From NCBI GenBank assembly GCA_973895155.1, contig OZ316896.1:18662001-18726000 (forward strand): 64,000 nucleotides of DNA, read 5' to 3'. Below the pieces are notes generated by a model, which did not search any database, was not told the origin of the DNA, and saw only the letters and a list, made by a program, of their open reading frames with translations. Below, in pieces: positions 33,234 to 42,679 of this stretch. Origin of the DNA: Marsupella aquatica (lineage: Eukaryota > Marchantiophyta). How positions within the stretch are numbered: the stretch's first letter is position 1; each line of letters opens with the position of its first letter. A program made the translations under genes and the position numbers.

Positions 33234-36200
33234 CTACTTGTGATGCAATTGCAAAACCTGCAATACGTCACGGTGTCTAGAGAAACTCTCCAAAGGAATC
33301 ACTTTGGTAAATGCGTCAGCCGGGTTGAGTTTACCATCAATCTTGACTAGCTCAAACAAATTATCAGACACAGCCTGCCTGATAAAATGGTACCTGACGT
33401 CAATGTGCTTCACTCTGCTGTCCATCACCTGGTTCACAGCAAGGTGGAGCGCACTTTGACTATCACAATGGAGCTTCACATTCCCCTGTGGCAATCCCAT
33501 TTCAGTGATAAGTCTATCCAACCAAATCGCTTCCTTTGCTGCTTCCGCAGCTGCAACATACTCCGCTTCTGTAGTAGACTGAGCAATACACTTCTGCAAA
33601 GTAGACCTCCAACTTATGCATCCACCGCCAAGTGTGAACACGTATCCTGTTGTTGATCTCCTTCGGTCCAAATCTTGTCCATAGTCAGAATCTACATAGC
33701 CAATCAATGATCTAGCATTCTTTGCATTCGCATCAAATAAAAGACCATGATCCACGGTACCCTTCAAGTACCTGATAATCCACTTCACTGCTTCCCAGTG
33801 TACCTTCCCTGGATTCGACATGTACCTGCTCACCTTGCCCATAGCCATGGCAAGATCAGGTCTAGTGCAAGTCATCAAATACATGAGACTCCCCACTGCC
33901 TTGTCATATGGAACCTTTGACATCAACCCCTTCTCTGTGTCATCCGTAGGACAGAACGCTGATGATAACTTGAAGTGTGGAGCCAACGGGGTACTTACTG
34001 GCTTGCTATTCTCCATGTTGAACCTTGCAATTACCTTCCTCGCATAACTGCTCTGCGTCAACCATAGTTTGCCAGCCTCCAAGTCCCTAGTGATCTCCAT
34101 ACCCAAAATCCTCTTAGCTGGCCCTAAGTCCTTCATCTTAAACTCTGCACTAAGCAGTGCCTTGAGCTTAACAATCTCAGACCTATCCTTGGCTGCAATT
34201 AGCATGTCATCCACATAAAGTACTAAAACAATGAACCCAAAGACAACATTCTTCACCGGTTTCAAATACACACAAGGGTCAAATACACTTCTGTGAAAAC
34301 CTTGTGACCGAATCCAATCGTCAAACCGCTTGTTCCACTGTCTTGGTGACTGCTTCAACCCATACAAGGATTTCAGCAATCTGCAAACCAATTCCTCCTG
34401 TCCTCTCTTCACAAAACCTAGCGGTTGTCTCATGAAGATCACCTCTTCCAATGTGCCATAGAGGAAAGCTGTGACAACATCCATCTGATCTAGGAGCAGA
34501 CCAAACATTACAACAAGTACACACAATAGTCGTATTGTAGAGTACTTAGCAACTGGTGAGAAGACCTCATTGTAATCCACACCTTTCTCTTGTGTGAATC
34601 CCTTTGCTACCAATCTAGCCTTGTAGACCTTCGATCCACCTCCTATGGAATTATCCTTCAGCTTGTAAATCCACTTGCTGTCCACCACTTGCTGACCCTT
34701 AGGCAGCTTAACAAGCTCCCAAGTTTTGTTGTCCTTTAGTGACTGCATCTCCGTTTGCATTGCTGCAGTCCACTTCTGCTTCTCCTTTGAAGCACTTGCC
34801 TCATGAAATGAAGAAGGTTCTCCTTCTTCCAAAATTAACGCATCACCCTCATCATCAGCTGTAAAATCATCCTCTTGCAGTTGAGATGAATCAACCCACT
34901 GTCCATACCTTGATGGAGCGCGTACAGTGCGACCAGATGTTCTTCTAGCCGATGACTCCGGTTGATCTGCGTGTGCTGGTACAATTTGAAGCTCAACAAC
35001 ATCCACTTGCTGCTCACCAGCATCAACAAACTCCTCTGGTTCCTCTGGCACAGGAACCAGCTCCATAATTGGAGCAACTCCTTCTCTCCGGTCATGCACC
35101 TCATAACCAATCTCCCCCTCAACGAGATCCGGGATAGGAGATTTTCCTTTGTCAGTACGGGAGACCTGAGTATTCTCCCCCTCCTTCAATAATCTGGATT
35201 CATTGAAGGAAACATTCCTACTGACAACGAGCTTACAGGCAATAGGATCCCATAGCCTATAGGCTTTCACACCACTCTGGTACCCAAGAAAAACACATTT
35301 CCTGGAGGTAGGATCCAACTTGGTCCTATTCTGCTTTGGTGTGAGAGCATATGCATCACTTCCAAAAATTACCAAGCCATGATAGTCTGCTTGCCGCTTA
35401 TAGCGCATCTCAAACGGCGTTTTGAAATTGATAGCACTAGAAGGAGAAAGATTTACCAAATAAGCTGCGGTATTGACAGCTTCTGCCCAAAATTCTTGTG
35501 GTAAACCTGATTGGCTCAACATACTCCGTGACCGCTCCAACAGTGTCCGATTGAGCCTCTCAGCGACACCATTCTGCTGCGGAGTATAAACTGTGGTGAG
35601 ATGGCGAGTTATCCCCTGTTCTGAACAGTACTCTTCAAATTCCATTGAAGTGTACTCCCCGCCATTGTCTGACCTCAGACTCTTCACCCTTGTATCCAAA
35701 CACTTGATCGTGTTTCCAGTCTGATTCTCCACCTGGGCCTTCCACTTCTTAAAAATGGACAAGACATCAGACTTATGCGTCATGAAATAAATCCACACAA
35801 ATCTTGAGTAATCATCAATAAATGATACATAGTACAACTTTCCAGAGTGTGAGGGAGTCGGGGATGGACCCCACACGTCACTATGTATGTACTCAAGAAC
35901 CGCTTTGGAACGATGAGTTCCAACACCAAAAGCACGACGATGCTGCTTTCCAAGAATGCAATGCTCACAAAACTCTAATTTACAAGATTGCAAATCAGAA
36001 ATGAGTCCATTCTTCCGTAAGATAGCCAAACCCTTCTCACTCATGTGGCCTAGCCGTGAATGCCACAGTTGAGTCATCTCCTCGTGAGACTTGGTTACAT
36101 TGGCCTCTCCACATACAGTATTGCCCTGTAACACATACAAATTCTTTTGTCTACTCCCCTTCAAAATCACTGTCTCTCCCGACCTGACTTGAAGTTCACC

Positions 36201-36461
36201 ATCAATAACGCTCCATTGATGACCATTTGAATCCAACACACCGAGTGAAATCAGATTCTTACGCATGCCAGGTACATACCTGACTCCGGACACTGTGCGC
36301 ACAGCGCCATCAAACATTTGAATCTTCACAGACCCAATTCCCTCAATTTGACAGGAGTGATCATTTCCCATCAGAACTGAACCGTTTGAAATAGAGTAAG
36401 AACTGAAAAACTCACGAATGTAACAAATATGAAAAGAGCAAGCACAATCAAGAATCCACAC
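33234..36461 (-). CDS. copia pol polyprotein (protease, integrase, RT, RNase H)
   Basis: The open frame of about 1075 residues begins at the protease, with no ATG nearby; the start given is a GTG codon. It is in the same frame as gag, separated by one TGA and 15 codons. The protease motif reads WILDCACSFH, with D-C-A where most relatives have D-S/T-A/G. The integrase zinc finger (H-H-C-C) lies at about 134-168, and the catalytic acids are in SDVWGP (about 192), RSDNGGEY (about 264) and NGVAERLNRTLLE (about 300). The RT has YVDD near 747. RNase H features near 915-1025 include TTEAEYVAAAEA, CDSQSALH and HIDVRYHFIR. It ends in LQLHHK. The frame is uninterrupted, which supports recent activity. 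Translation would need stop readthrough, splicing or another route. Confidence 0.93.
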   Translation of the reverse strand: MWILDCACSFHICYIREFFSSYSISNGSVLMGNDHSCQIEGIGSVKIQMFDGAVRTVSGVRYVPGMRKNLISLGVLDSNGHQWSVIDGELQVRSGETVILKGSRQKNLYVLQGNTVCGEANVTKSHEEMTQLWHSRLGHMSEKGLAILRKNGLISDLQSCKLEFCEHCILGKQHRRAFGVGTHRSKAVLEYIHSDVWGPSPTPSHSGKLYYVSFIDDYSRFVWIYFMTHKSDVLSIFKKWKAQVENQTGNTIKCLDTRVKSLRSDNGGEYTSMEFEEYCSEQGITRHLTTVYTPQQNGVAERLNRTLLERSRSMLSQSGLPQEFWAEAVNTAAYLVNLSPSSAINFKTPFEMRYKRQADYHGLVIFGSDAYALTPKQNRTKLDPTSRKCVFLGYQSGVKAYRLWDPIACKLVVSRNVSFNESRLLKEGENTQVSRTDKGKSPIPDLVEGEIGYEVHDRREGVAPIMELVPVPEEPEEFVDAGEQQVDVVELQIVPAHADQPESSARRTSGRTVRAPSRYGQWVDSSQLQEDDFTADDEGDALILEEGEPSSFHEASASKEKQKWTAAMQTEMQSLKDNKTWELVKLPKGQQVVDSKWIYKLKDNSIGGGSKVYKARLVAKGFTQEKGVDYNEVFSPVAKYSTIRLLCVLVVMFGLLLDQMDVVTAFLYGTLEEVIFMRQPLGFVKRGQEELVCRLLKSLYGLKQSPRQWNKRFDDWIRSQGFHRSVFDPCVYLKPVKNVVFGFIVLVLYVDDMLIAAKDRSEIVKLKALLSAEFKMKDLGPAKRILGMEITRDLEAGKLWLTQSSYARKVIARFNMENSKPVSTPLAPHFKLSSAFCPTDDTEKGLMSKVPYDKAVGSLMYLMTCTRPDLAMAMGKVSRYMSNPGKVHWEAVKWIIRYLKGTVDHGLLFDANAKNARSLIGYVDSDYGQDLDRRRSTTGYVFTLGGGCISWRSTLQKCIAQSTTEAEYVAAAEAAKEAIWLDRLITEMGLPQGNVKLHCDSQSALHLAVNQVMDSRVKHIDVRYHFIRQAVSDNLFELVKIDGKLNPADAFTKVIPLESFSRHRDVLQVLQLHHK

Positions 36462-36506
36462 ATCATCTGCTCTCCTAGATGACGTGCACAGGGCATACCC
36501 CCGGCT

Positions 36507-37541
36507 TCATAAAACATACTCATCATTGAGTAAATCAGCTTCTCCATCAGCCCTAGCCACATTTGCCGATGAAGTTTCCGTTGCCTTTCCCTTACAGTCT
36601 CGCTTGAAGTGTCCAACTTGGTTGCACTTCCAACATGTCACCTGCCTCCTCTGAGGGGATTTACCCTTGGACTTAGATCTGGATTTAGATCTAAACTGGG
36701 TTCTACGGTCCCCAGTTGGTCGCTGCATACTCCTCCCACGGTTAACATTGAGGGCAGCACCAGATGATGAAGGCTGTGACGTGATGTGCATCTTCTGCTG
36801 AAGATCATCACTAAGCAGAGAACTTATCACATCATTGTATGAAATGGTATCCCTATCACGATGCAACAACACTCGTGATAGGGACTGGTAAGATGGAGGC
36901 AATGAACTAAGAAGCTGTAGAGCCTTCGTCTCATCATTCAAAGTCTCCCCAAGGTTTTCCAAGTCAACGACCATGTCGTTGAAAGCATCCACATGGTCTT
37001 GCAACTTCGTACCAGATTCCTTCATCCTGAAACTCATCAGTTTGTAGGAAGTGTAGAGCCAGTTCGACAACTCCTTGCGGTGATACTTGCTCTGCAATTC
37101 CGCAAATAAGGACATGCAATCCTTATGTGCACCCAACTGCTTGATGATGGGAGGCATGAGATAGAGTGTAACACACCACACTCCCTGCTCCTGCATGCGG
37201 TCCCATTGTTTCTCATCAACATCGTCTTCACGAGGGCTCAGCAGTTGGCCCATCCCTGACGCATAAAGCACTCCCTTCACCTGCTTCTCCCATAGCAAGT
37301 AGTCAGAGCGCCCATCATACTTTGTCACTTCATACTTGGGTCCCCCAAGCTTGAAAGTCCCCATCTTCTTCTTTACCGTGAGCTCCGGTAGTAGTACTGC
37401 TTCCTCCACCACACGCCGCACCGGTGATGGTATCGGTGTCACGTGCTCTTCCTCCTGCTCCTCTCTCTGCCCCTGAAACCTCCGCGGTGACCCTCGTGCT
37501 TCAAGTTCCACATCTTCGAAAAACTCCTCCGAATCACTCAT
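36507..37541 (-). CDS. copia gag (capsid/nucleocapsid)
   Basis: The frame gives 344 residues from ATG 37541 (MSDSEEFFEDVELEARG). I chose this start because the old copy begins identically (MSDSEEQFENMELEARG at 49979), although the frame stays open further upstream. The middle matches the retrotransposon gag (UBN2-like) domain, with WLYTSYKLMSFRMKE and LLSSLPPSYQSLSRVLLH. A basic stretch (RSKSRSKSKGKS) precedes one CCHC zinc knuckle, CWKCNQVGHFKRDC. It ends NDEYVL with TGA, then continues in frame into pol. It forms the virus-like particle and packages RNA. Confidence 0.92.
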   Translation of the reverse strand: MSDSEEFFEDVELEARGSPRRFQGQREEQEEEHVTPIPSPVRRVVEEAVLLPELTVKKKMGTFKLGGPKYEVTKYDGRSDYLLWEKQVKGVLYASGMGQLLSPREDDVDEKQWDRMQEQGVWCVTLYLMPPIIKQLGAHKDCMSLFAELQSKYHRKELSNWLYTSYKLMSFRMKESGTKLQDHVDAFNDMVVDLENLGETLNDETKALQLLSSLPPSYQSLSRVLLHRDRDTISYNDVISSLLSDDLQQKMHITSQPSSSGAALNVNRGRSMQRPTGDRRTQFRSKSRSKSKGKSPQRRQVTCWKCNQVGHFKRDCKGKATETSSANVARADGEADLLNDEYVL

Positions 37542-38681
37542 ATGAGAAAGCCACAAAAAATGTTGTTTTTCACAACTTCTCAAAAAACTCGAAACTCAAC
37601 ACCGCCGCGTAGCCCACAAAGCTAGGAGTCCAATACTGAAAACCGAAATCAAAATCGAAATTTGACGGAAAAGTTATTCAAATTTCGGTCGAGGTGGGTA
37701 AAACCTTGGGAAACTCCCCCGTTTTGACCACCTCAGGGAATAACCGAAATACCAAGTACAACCCGTTGTCGGAATTGCGATGTGATTGGTGCGCTGCATT
37801 GCCAACTTCAATGGCTACGACCTCGCCGAAAAATAACCAAAAAAGTTACCGTTCGGCGGATGAAATCTTTGTCGGACGGTCAAAAAATAGCTCTCTGGTT
37901 TTTTGGAATATTCTATGACCCTTGTACAGGCCCTGTGGGAATTTTGGAAGAACAATCGAGGGGCTGACATGTGTCCTCGAACCCCCAAAATCCCCTACCA
38001 CCCTTCGTCGTCGAAATCTGGTCGCGCGCGCAGAAAATACACACGGCAGAATGTACCCCTCGACACCAAACGCAAGATATCTCACTCGGGTTTTGACTAA
38101 ATCAAGATCCGATTTCAGATTTGGAAACTAGACTCCGAGGTGATGAAGATCGATATAAGAAGCACCCAAAACGAGGAAAGAACGAGGGAGAAAAAAATTG
38201 GTAAAGATGACAGATTTCTCTCAATTGCCATAGCCAATTTCGAATCAGTTTTTCAAAGAGAAAAAAATGGTACCTTGTCAACAACAAATGTTGATCAATT
38301 GCACTTGGTGCCGTCACCAAGTCCAACAAGGTAATTGATTTTGCTTAGCCTTCCTCTTTGCATCAAAGAGCCAATCCCGGACTCAAAAACAATCGTCTTG
38401 CCTCAATCTCTCCGTTGAGTCAAAACACTTGACGCTTCTCCCTCTGAGTCGATTGCCAACTTTCTTCACAAAATCCAGAACGACGAAAACTTAGATCTCT
38501 CTGCACCACGAGCTCCGTTCAACGATTTCTTCACACCGTTAGAAAGCTCTTGCCCTGATCTATCCGTTGAGCCCATAAACTCCAAGTTCCATGCGATGGA
38601 ACTCTGGAAAATCCACCAACACTCAACGCTGGAAAAACCGTCATGAAATCCCGTCACGAACACACGTCACCTCCCAAGCAT
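37542..38681 (-). other. untranslated leader of the young copia element
   Basis: About 1.1 kb between the primer-binding site and gag. Open frames are short. The part nearest gag (to about 37950) is conserved in the old copy at about 49583-49978, which supports its being element sequence. It presumably carries dimerisation and packaging signals, but none can be pointed to. Confidence 0.7.
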
Positions 38682-38693
38682 GCTCTGATACCA
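38682..38693 (-). other. primer-binding site (initiator tRNA-Met type)
   Basis: In element orientation TGGTATCAGAGC follows the 5' LTR after two bases. This is the standard plant copia primer site, complementary to the 3' end of initiator methionine tRNA. Confidence 0.93.
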
Positions 38694-38695
38694 AT

Positions 38696-39134
38696 TGTTG
38701 AGCATAGACGACGATCGCAACGGCAAGCCCATGAACCATCCAACGCACAATAGTCGACACAAGAGATACGTGGTTCACCTCCTTGAGGCTACGTCCACGG
38801 GAACACACAAGAGAGCTTTACTGAACTCTAAGCCCGTCGGCTATACCGAGTCTCCACAGTGTAAGCTCTCCCTATCTCTCAAGTGGCTCCATAACAATGA
38901 GCCTTGGTTCTACCTCTCCAAGCACACATGCCTCTTATGATATAGTGTGCAACTTAGTTGTACCTAACCACATAGTTGTACCTAACCACATAGTTGTACC
39001 TAATCACGTAGTTGTACCTAACCACATAGTTGTACCTAATCACGTAGTTGTACCTAACCACGTAGTTGTACCAACCCACGTTGTTGTACCAACCACGTCA
39101 TACCTAACCTAGACGTAAGAGTAAATACCCAACA
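38696..39134 (-). repeat. 5' LTR of the young copia element
   Basis: 439 bp with TG...CA ends. It is identical by eye to the 3' LTR except at 38789, and contains the same 18-bp array (38955-39109). It should carry the element promoter. A TATA box was not assigned with confidence. Confidence 0.95.
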
Positions 39135-39139
39135 ATTAT

Positions 39140-39308
39140 TACATGACTTTCCAGATGTGGATCCTTCACAAAAAAATTCCTTGTGCGAGGATGCCAATCC
39201 ATCAAATTGAATGGCCCATTGAATGTTGTCTACTCCCACCATTCTTGTTCCTGATGAAGCTCTATCAATGCATCTTCAATTTGTCGCTTTGATTTTAGCC
39301 ACAAAACT
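39140..39308 (-). other. continuation of the sequence interrupted by the copia element
   Basis: This is the far side of the host sequence around target site ATTAT, so it was contiguous with 32569-32598 before insertion. It probably belongs to the upstream part of the Harbinger remnant. No domain can be recognised in its short frames. Confidence 0.45.
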
Positions 39309-41182
39309 TGACTACCCTGGCTAACACTTAGCTCCGGAGTCGCTGACTCCAACGCCAAGCTCCTCTATGGTCCAGGCTTCTAAAACGGTCATCCGATGGG
39401 GACTAAGTATGAGGAGACTAGTGGGCAACAAAGTGTTGCACTAGCAAGGGCAATGCGCTAAGCTAGTGACGCAAACTAAGGACTTAGACTAGTGTGGCAG
39501 CTGGTCGGGTCATGGGAAGGGTCGGGCTCAGGGTGGGCCGTCCGAACCCCAAGACAGACTGCGAGTTTTGAGGGCTTGAGTGAGAGCTCCTCTCAAGCCC
39601 AAGGCTAAGGAATTTTACTTTGATGCGCAACGAACGTTTGACGCATGAGATACAGCGCCGCGAAGGTGTGGCAGTTCGGGACACCCGATCGACGACGGGT
39701 TCTGAGGGCCTAGGCATGAGCATTGGGTTGGCTTGATTACACGGGCTATGGCACTTCACTTAAGGATGTCTAGCTAGAAAATTATGGGCATACCAAGTTA
39801 GTTGTGTGTCCATGTGATTGGGTTAATGTCCAGGGTGAGAGCCAAATGTAGGGACCAAAGTTGGTTCAGGGATGACACGTCTCTAGAAGCATATATGAGG
39901 AGAGTGGTGTCTCCCTGAGGGCCAAGGGCAAACCCAAGTCGTGAGCCGCGGCGGTCGCAATATTAAGGAGAAACGTCAAATAGAAATGGCGATAATTTCT
40001 CAACGGGAAATCCGTCGGAGGACTTCTTGGATGCATTGGAAATCTCTTGAGGAGGACTACATTCTACTGAGCTCAACTAGGTCTTGGGGATGCCTTTGGG
40101 TCTTGAGGTTTGCGGGGGCTATCTCGCCCACTTGCCAAATCTTGCCAAAATAATAGCCAAGTCGCGTTAAGTTTCCCACAAAAGCTTGAGTTGGGAAGGC
40201 AATACAGAGTAGGCATGGGTGTTGAGGTCCAAGTGCATTTGGCTCCTAGACTCTCAGTTGGTGGAACCTTGGAGATGGTTGCTAGAGTCGGGGCCAAACT
40301 GGTCTTGGCATTTGGACAAGCTTAGGGAGCTAGCTATTTGGGTCATGAGCAGATCCTCGGGGTAGGGCATCAGCAAGTGACAGATAGAAAGTGGGAATCA
40401 CAAGAGGCACCCGGTAGAGTGGTTGTTCTAGACGAGCAGTGGGTGTTGGCTTTGGCTTTGGCTTTGCCTTATGGCAAGGCCACGCAGGACCGGGAGGTTT
40501 TATTTGCTGACCTACTTACCAATGTCTGTTTGAGCTTGAGTCAAGACACTAGTCTTGAAATTCCTAGATCCTGATGGGTTACTTACCTAGGTGTTTGGTT
40601 GATTGTGCAAATAGTGAGGACTGTTGAGTGACGCCCTTGTTAAGGAGCAAGTGCGGCTTTGTATGGGGGTGACCATTGGTGGTGCTAGAGGTACCAAGTT
40701 ACTTGCTCAAGGAATTCCGTGTAGGCGTTCAGGCACCAAGGACACTTAAGCAAGAGTGTTGGGATTGGTGAGGGCGTTGGGTGGCTAGGTCCACCACTAT
40801 TCGAGCCACTATTTGGCACGCCATTGCCCATACCATCCATCGATGACAAGCAACTTCAATTCAATCAAATGCACTTTGCTCCTGTAAATAGTTTGATAGC
40901 TAATTGCTCATGAAGAGCATACATTTCGCGTCAAGCTTTCAAATTGTTTCTTGGGCACTTTGTGGGGTAAAGTTTCAACTGGTTCTTTGTGGAATTCACA
41001 TCCCAACTCTCAATTTGAACTAGAACATTGAAGTGTTGGTTGGCAGTTTTAGTGGGTAACCGGTGGGGTATAATACCGGCATTGGGAACATGGTCGGTTG
41101 CATGCATCCAAAGGGACTTGCCACTTTAGGTGATAGCAAGGCACTTTGTCATGCACCGTTGGGAGTGCTCTAGTTGCGGAAC
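39309..41182 (+). repeat. 1.87-kb repeat, unit A
   Basis: The unit begins 'acttgactacc', 'aacacttagct' and 'tgactcc.acgcc.agctcc'. It then runs through blocks such as 'tcaacgggaaatcc.t.ggaggacttcttgg' and 'gtgcggctttgtatggg', and ends near 'ttgggagtgctc'. The next unit starts immediately. Unit C (56679-57905) is closer to A than to B. There is no long open frame and no domain. It could be a long LTR or another non-coding element. I found no clear TG...CA ends or target duplication. Confidence 0.8.
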
Positions 41183-42660
41183 TTGACTACCTTAACACTT
41201 AGCTTTGGCGTCATTGACTCCGACGCCGAGCTCCCCTATGGTCCAAGCCCAGAATGGTCACTCGGGGAGGGCTTAGCATGGGGAGACTTGTGGGCAATGG
41301 GGCATGGCACTAGCAAAGGCAAGGCGCTGAGCTGGTGGCACACACTAAGGACTTAGACTAGCCAAAGGCTGGTCGGGTCAAGGGGAAAGGGCCGGGCTCA
41401 AGATCGACCGCCCGGACCCCCGGACAGACTTTGAGTTATGAGGGCTTGAGTGAGAGCTCCTCTTGGGCCCAAGGCCAATGGAGTCGACTCCATGGGCAAC
41501 GGACGTTTGGGGCTCGAGTTATGGCCCGATCGGGGATCCTGGGCGACGATGGGATCTAAGAGCCTAAGCATGAGCACTAGGTTGGCCCAATCACAACGGG
41601 CTAGGCACTCTGCTTGCGGACGCCTAACTAGAAAGTTATGGGCATTGCCAGTTGGTGGCGGGCCTAAACATGTGGGTTGGGGTCCAAGTGAGGGGCCAAA
41701 ATTTGGGGACCAAAGTTGGTCCGAGGGTGGCAGGCCTCTAGAAGCATATATGAGGGGAGTGGTGTCTCCCTGGGGGCTAAGGGTGAGCTAAAGTCGTGGG
41801 CCGCGACGGTCATGACACTAAGGGAAAACGTCAAAGAAACGACAATAACTTGCCAACGGGAAGTCCGTTGGAGGACTTCTTGGGTGCGTTGGAAATCTCT
41901 CAATGAGGGCTATGTCCTCCTGAGCTCAGCTGGGTCTGGGGGCGCCATAGGTTCTTGGGGTTTGCAAGGGCTATCTCGACCGCTTGCCAATTTCTGTCGA
42001 AACAGCAGCCAAATCGCGTTCAATCTCTCAAGGGAGCTTGCGTTGAGGAGACCGGGCCAAGTAGGCATGGAGGATGAGTTCCAAGGCACTTGGCCCCTAG
42101 ACCATCAGTGGGGCGAGGACCGGGAGTTGGTTGCTAGAGTCCTGGCTAGAGTCGAGCCCATTCTGGTCCCGGGTGTGTTGGGACAAGCTTGGGACAAGCT
42201 TTAGGACAAGTTACTATTTGGGCCATGAGCATGTCCTGGGGGCAAGGCGGTCAGTTGATGATGGATAGGTACGAGAGGGAACGCGGACCGCACCCAAGGA
42301 AGGAGCTATTCTAGACAAATAGTGGGTGTCAATTTTGGTTTCGACTTATGGCATCGGGAGGACCTATCGCTGACCTATTTACCAATGTCTATTGAGTTTG
42401 AGTTAAGATGCTAGACTTGGGAGATCTAGATCCTAGAGGGGTTACTTACCGAAACGCTTGGTTGCTTGTGCAGACAGTGAGGACCGTTGAGTAGCGGTCG
42501 AGTTTAGAGACAAACGCGGCTTTGTATGGGAGGGGCCACAGACGGTGCAAGGAACACCAGGTTACTTGCTCAAGGTATTTTGTGGAGACGTTCGGGCACC
42601 AGAGGCACTTATGCATGGGTGTTGGGATTGGTGAGGGCACTAAGTGGCAAGGTTCATCAC
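41183..42660 (+). repeat. 1.87-kb repeat, unit B (internally deleted)
   Basis: It aligns head to tail with unit A over most of its length, with many substitutions. It lacks about 400 bp near the end that are present in A and C (the part with 'gcgtcaagctttcaaattg'). It ends at 'actgctcttaac', the same point at which unit C gives way to the WDR26 block. Confidence 0.8.
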
Positions 42661-42679
42661 TGCTCTTAACAATTTATTA

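Larger units (their letters stand above)
32599..39139 (-). mobile_element. complete Ty1/copia LTR retrotransposon (Tnt1-like), young
   Basis: The element proper spans 32604-39134 and is flanked by ATTAT on both sides (32599-32603 and 39135-39139). It has two 439-bp LTRs that differ at one base, a primer-binding site, a polypurine tract, a gag frame and a long pol frame in the order protease, integrase, reverse transcriptase, RNase H, which defines Ty1/copia. Wording such as RLGHMSEKGLAILRKNGLI is typical of the Tnt1/Tork lineage. It sits inside the older Harbinger remnant. The near-identical LTRs and open frames point to a recent insertion that may still be competent, except for a stop codon between gag and pol. 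Confidence 0.95.
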
